From assembly GCF_003474435.1 (NCBI RefSeq), contig NZ_QRNF01000024.1, forward strand, positions 1-55,615: 55,615 bases of DNA. Reading direction: 5' to 3'. Below are positions 52,353 through 55,615 of the stretch, piece by piece. The first letter of the stretch is position 1. Every line of letters begins with the position of its first letter. This stretch comes from Ruminococcus sp. AF46-10NS. GTDB taxonomy: Bacteria > Bacillota > Clostridia > Lachnospirales > Lachnospiraceae. Both the position numbers and the translations under genes were made by a program. Under the pieces are notes generated by a model. The model was not told the origin of the DNA and made no database searches. It saw only the letters and a program-made list of their open reading frames with translations.

Positions 52353-52741
52353 AGGCAAATCTGAGAGAAATTATTCACTATATTGACGAGTCAACACTTG
52401 AAAAAGCGAAGAACGAAAAAGTTCAAAAGCAAGAGTCTCCCTCAAAGATGTCAAAAGACGTAGAGGAGTCTGTTGATAAGATGTTCTCCAATCGTATGAG
52501 TAAAGCATATTCTGAATGGAAATCAAATCAAGATACACAGCCATTTAATGAAAATATAGAGAAGGAATACCAGAAGCTTTTGGAAACACTGTCTCCGGAA
52601 CAAGAGGAAGTGCTTACGAAGTATTGTGATGAAATATTTGCCAGCGGAGCAGAGACAGAAGAGTTTTTCTATCGCCTGGGTATAAAGGATGGACTGAGAT
52701 TAAAAAGTACGGTAAAATCTGTATTAGAAATGATGTCGTGA
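52349..52741 (+). CDS. Unknown soluble protein (DUF6809-like?)
   Basis: A 130-residue charged helical protein. The second half (YQKLLETLSPEQEEVLTKYC, EEFFYRLGIKDGLRLKS) has the short FxxGFRxG-type end seen in small element-encoded proteins such as DUF6809; I am not sure. It is coupled to the 44-residue gene by the ATGA overlap. It is probably the last gene of the conjugative-element remains. Confidence 0.5.
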   Translation: MKANLREIIHYIDESTLEKAKNEKVQKQESPSKMSKDVEESVDKMFSNRMSKAYSEWKSNQDTQPFNENIEKEYQKLLETLSPEQEEVLTKYCDEIFASGAETEEFFYRLGIKDGLRLKSTVKSVLEMMS

Positions 52742-52766
52742 AATCGGAATTTGGAGGGATAATGAG

Positions 52767-53372
52767 ATGAATATAAAAGATTTTAAGTGGACGAGAGAAC
52801 CTGATGATTACACGCTGACAGATGACAAAATTGAGATTATTACACAGCCTGGAACTGATTTGTGGCAAAGAACTTACTATCATTTCCGCAATGATAATGC
52901 TCCGGCTCTGCAGATAGAAACAGAGGAAAAATTTTTTTCATTTATAGTGAAAACTGATTTTAAGGAAAGCCATCATCGCTTTGATCAGTGCGGTGTGGTT
53001 ATGTATCTTGACAGTGAGAATTGGTTGAAAGGTTCTATAGAATATGAGAATGACTATTTTCAGCACCTGGGAAGTGTTGTGACAAACAATGGATATTCAG
53101 ATTGGGCAACTACGGAAATTGATGCAGAGATTAAATCTATGTGGTATCGTCTCAGTAGACGTGAAGATGATTATTGCATTGAATGTTCTGAGGATGGAAT
53201 ACGGTTTAAGCAAATGAGGATTTGTCATATGTGGGCTGGTGCAGGAAAAATCAAATTTGGAATTTATGCATGCAGTCCGGAAGATTCATCGTTTAAAGCG
53301 GTATTTACAGATATGAAATTGACGGAGTGTCAATGGAAAGCCCACGATGGTCAAAAGCCGGATGAGATGTAG
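52767..53372 (+). CDS. DUF1349 concanavalin-like protein
   Basis: A 201-residue protein of the DUF1349 family, a single beta-sandwich resembling glycoside-hydrolase lectin domains. It has FFSFIVKTDFKESHHRFDQC, GVVMYLDSENWLKGSIEYE and IKFGIYACSPEDSSFKAVF. No signal peptide, so it is cytoplasmic. GGAGGG lies before the ATG. The family is thought to bind small carbohydrates; its role here is unknown. Confidence 0.88.
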   Translation: MNIKDFKWTREPDDYTLTDDKIEIITQPGTDLWQRTYYHFRNDNAPALQIETEEKFFSFIVKTDFKESHHRFDQCGVVMYLDSENWLKGSIEYENDYFQHLGSVVTNNGYSDWATTEIDAEIKSMWYRLSRREDDYCIECSEDGIRFKQMRICHMWAGAGKIKFGIYACSPEDSSFKAVFTDMKLTECQWKAHDGQKPDEM

Positions 53373-53463
53373 CAGACTGTATTTGATATAAAAAACCAAT
53401 ATGAAAATAGTTAAAGTTTTTCAGTTTGTGTAACTGAGAAAAATGAAAATTGCGGAGGTGGAT

Positions 53464-54278
53464 TTGTTGAAGGAAAGTACATATCAAACTTCTTGCGGAA
53501 CAATTCACTATTGGTCAAATAATCTGAGTTTGGATACAACGACGCTTGTATTTTTACCAGGGTTGACTGCCGACCATAGATTATTTGATAAACAGGTTGA
53601 GTACTTCGATGGAAAATATAATATTATTGTATGGGATGCACCGGCTCATGCCTCATCCTGGCCGTTTCGGTTTGAATTTGATCTGTTTGATAAGGCAAAA
53701 TGCTGAATGGGATTCTTGAAAAAGAAGAAATCATAAAACCAATTATAATCGGTCAATCAATGGGAGGATATGTGGGACAGGCTTATGCACAATTGTATCC
53801 TGACCGGCTGGCAGGTTTTATTTCCATTGATTCAGCACCGCTCCAGAGAAACTATGTGACAGCAGTGGAGATCTGGCTTCTGAAAAGAATGGAACCAGTA
53901 TATGCACATTACCCATGGAAGTTGCTTTTGAAATCCGGAACTGAGGGAGTTGCAACTTCTAATTATGGCAGAAATCTGATGAAGGAAATGATGCTAGTCT
54001 ATGATGGTGATCAGCATCGTTATGCCCAAATTGCCGGGCATGGGTTTCGTATTCTGGCAGAGGCAATGGAAAAGGATCTGCCATATGAAATCAAATGTCC
54101 TTCCCTGTTGATATGTGGTACAAAGGATCATGCCGGTTCATGCATAAGGTATAACAGAGAATGGCATCGAAAAACGAAAATTCCTTTAAAGTGGATTGAA
54201 GGGGCCGGTCATAATTCTAATACAGATAAACTGGAGATGATAAATAGTTTGATAGAAGAATTCCTTTCAAACATATAA
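53464..54278 (+). pseudogene. Alpha/beta hydrolase, frameshifted
   Basis: Two frames form one alpha/beta hydrolase of about 270 residues. The first half has FLPGLTADHRLFDKQ and NIIVWDAPAHA. The second holds the nucleophile elbow IGQSMGGYVGQ, an acid strand CPSLLICGTKDHAG and the catalytic His in EGAGHNSNTDK. The join is near 53697: one more A (run of four to five) gives DKAKMLNGIL. The start is TTG at 53464 or 53467 after CGGAGGTGG; an ATG at 53443 is also possible. It could be a lipase/esterase-like enzyme. A sequencing error would leave it functional. Confidence 0.82.
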
Positions 54279-54350
54279 AGACTATTGAAAACAATTGGTC
54301 AACCGTTATAAAAGGACAATAAACAAATCGGAATCAGTAGGAGGATCATT

Positions 54351-55106
54351 ATGAGATTTTATAACATATTTTTCAGCCCGACAGGGGGCACAGAGAAAGT
54401 AGCAGATATTGTTGCGAAAGGGACGAAGCTGGATGCTGAAGAAATCGATCTAATTAAAGAACCAGATAAACTCATGAAGGTGAAATTTGAAAAAAAGGAC
54501 CTATGTTTGGTTGCTGTACCGTCTTACGGTGGACGCATTCCATCAGTTGTAACGGATATGTTCCGCAAAGTAAAGGCAGATGGTACGAAAGCAATTCTTG
54601 TGGCAGTATTTGGAAACCGTATGATTGATGATACTCTATTGGAACTACAGGATGTTCTGGAGGCATCAGGATTTGTATGTATCGCAGGAATGGAGGCTGT
54701 CGCAGAGCATTCCCTGATGCACCAATTTGGAACCGGACGCCCGGATCAGCAGGATGAAAAGGAATTGCTGGAATTTGCCGCAAAGATTATGCAAAACAGC
54801 GAAGCACAAAGTACACCTGCATTTCCGGGAAACAGACCATATCGAGAATATGGTGGTGTTCCGCTCAAACCTGTTGCAAATGGAAAATGCACTTCCTGCG
54901 GTCTGTGCGCAAAAGAATGCCCGGCAGGTGCCATTCCGTTGGACAATCCAAAGATGACCGATAAGGATAAGTGCATTTCTTGTATGCACTGTGTAGCAGT
55001 CTGTCCGAAGAAAGCACGAAATTACAGTAAGCTTGTCAGTTTTATCGCTGGACTGAAAATGAAGAAGGTTTGTTCCGGTAGGAAGGAAAATAAATTGTAT
55101 TTATAA
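54351..55106 (+). CDS. EFR1-family flavodoxin-ferredoxin protein
   Basis: A 251-residue fusion of a flavodoxin-like domain (residues 1-150, FFSPTGGTEKVADIV for FMN phosphate; VPSYGGRIPSVV) and a C-terminal dicluster ferredoxin (CTSCGLCAKECP and CISCMHCVAVCP, two [4Fe-4S]). This is the EFR1 type common in Clostridia. It should carry electrons between low-potential donors and an unknown partner. GGAGGATC precedes the ATG. It is complete and independent of the broken hydrolase upstream. Confidence 0.92.
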   Translation: MRFYNIFFSPTGGTEKVADIVAKGTKLDAEEIDLIKEPDKLMKVKFEKKDLCLVAVPSYGGRIPSVVTDMFRKVKADGTKAILVAVFGNRMIDDTLLELQDVLEASGFVCIAGMEAVAEHSLMHQFGTGRPDQQDEKELLEFAAKIMQNSEAQSTPAFPGNRPYREYGGVPLKPVANGKCTSCGLCAKECPAGAIPLDNPKMTDKDKCISCMHCVAVCPKKARNYSKLVSFIAGLKMKKVCSGRKENKLYL

Positions 55107-55189
55107 TAGGGCGAGCAATACAATGAGAAACATGTAAATTGATACGTGAACAATCGGCTCAGTATGATATTTAATTAAATATTGCAATG

Positions 55190-55231
55190 AAAAGATCATT
55201 TACCGTAAACAAGCAGTAGATGGTCTTTTTT
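55190..55231 (+). terminator. Terminator after the EFR1 gene
   Basis: AAAGATCAT pairs with ATGGTCTTTT, followed by TTTATAT. The flanking 55107-55404 otherwise shows no gene. Confidence 0.65.
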
Positions 55232-55404
55232 ATATCTTTTTGTGAGCAAGTAGAGATTTATAGCCGGAAATCTATGTTTTATCATAATCCGTGAAATAAG
55301 ATGGGTTAATTCTTCGATTTACATATTTTTTAAGGTGTTCCGGCATGGTATTATGATACTTATAAAGAACCAATTATATCTGTTGGAGAGAGCGGTGAAA
55401 AGTT

Positions 55405-55615
55405 ATGAAGTTATTGTTTAAACAAAGGCTGTTTTCATGGTTTGACAGCTATGATATCTATGATGAAGCAGGCAACACTGTTTATGTAGTAAAAGGCCAG
55501 TTGTCTTGGGGACATAAACTTGTAATTTATGATGCCTATGGAAATGAAGTAGGAATGGTTGTTCAGAAAGTACTTACTTTTCTTCCTAAATTTGAAATTT
55601 ATAAAAACGGCAGTT
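55405..55615 (+). CDS. LURP-one-related protein, 5' part
   Basis: The frame starts ATG and stays open to the window edge (70 codons). MKLLFKQRLFSWFDSYDIYD, then YVVKGQLSWGHKLVIYDAYG and EVGMVVQKVLTFLPKFEIY match the beta-barrel of LURP-one/Tubby-like (scramblase-like) proteins, which have about 160-170 residues. Function in bacteria is unclear. The rest lies outside the window. Confidence 0.75.
   Translation, partial: MKLLFKQRLFSWFDSYDIYDEAGNTVYVVKGQLSWGHKLVIYDAYGNEVGMVVQKVLTFLPKFEIYKNGS

Overview
The window looks like a chromosomal segment of a gut Lachnospiraceae (Clostridia; Blautia / Mediterraneibacter / Dorea-like). The reasons are moderate-to-low G+C, strong AGGAGG ribosome binding sites, a parS-parA-parB block followed by DUF4446, serS and DUF3881 genes (an order I associate with this family), a bile salt hydrolase, and decayed Tn1549-type conjugative element genes. 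Identifications come from reading motifs by eye; no search was run.

Layout. 1-2.0 kb: a decayed TnpB (IS200/IS605) element that keeps its right-end hairpins. 2.0-6.6 kb: an intact housekeeping block (parS, parA, parB, DUF4446, serS, DUF3881). 6.6-8.3 kb: tRNA-Arg(CCT), a broken tRNA copy, an array of TTAGCTG repeats and small unknown genes. 8.4-16.8 kb: bile salt hydrolase, small alarmone synthetase, then a membrane-lipid cluster (frameshifted cardiolipin synthase, phospholipase-D protein, response regulator and histidine kinase, FUSC transporter, CDP-alcohol phosphatidyltransferase). 16.9-19.6 kb: remnants of a phage or conjugative element (truncated S24 repressor, HTH protein, partial conjugation-type protein, and the 3' part of a membrane-protein gene). 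19.6-49.3 kb: a roughly 30-kb accessory segment. 49.3-52.7 kb: more conjugative-element remains (VirB4 tail, ribbon-helix-helix protein, HigB/HigA-ImmA toxin-antitoxin). 52.8-55.6 kb: DUF1349 protein, alpha/beta hydrolase, EFR1-type ferredoxin and the start of a LURP-one-like gene.

The 30-kb segment lies between two 111-bp direct repeats (19488-19598 and 49286-49396, one mismatch). Collapsing the repeats rebuilds one uninterrupted gene of about 156 codons from two halves 30 kb apart, so the segment appears to have been inserted into a gene of the older mobile element, unless the junctions are assembly errors. It carries molybdenum-cofactor genes (MoeA-like protein, a moeA'-'modC deletion remnant, fdhD, MOSC, moaC, moaA, mogA/moaB-type, mobA). 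Next come XdhC, a TylF-type methyltransferase, a histidine-phosphatase/HD fusion and a MobA-like transferase fused to a DNA-binding domain. Divergent from these runs an operon of a Mop-type aldehyde oxidoreductase, a multi-cluster Fe-S protein, a small CxxC protein, TrsM methyltransferase, a C-GCAxxG-C-C protein, radical-SAM TrsS and an AMP-forming ligase, followed by a DUF5714 gene on the other strand. This is the most interesting system here. Its parts are conserved together in Desulfovibrio (DVU_1551-1557 families, from memory), but I know of no established function. A plausible reading is that the first genes make and insert a dinucleotide molybdenum cofactor into the hydroxylase, the dicluster protein takes its electrons, and the radical-SAM, methyltransferase and ligase proteins make or modify a substrate or cofactor. 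That reading is inference.

A caution applies to the whole window. At least nine genes carry single-base gains or losses, mostly in short A or C runs, which gives broken reading frames in cls, the MoeA-like gene, fdhD, the SDR, trsM, trsS, the HD-GYP gene and the alpha/beta hydrolase. The mix may be real decay of accessory genes, sequencing error, or both. The large deletion fusions (moeA'-'modC, P-type ATPase fragment/HD-GYP) and the 5'-truncated genes cannot be explained as single-base errors.
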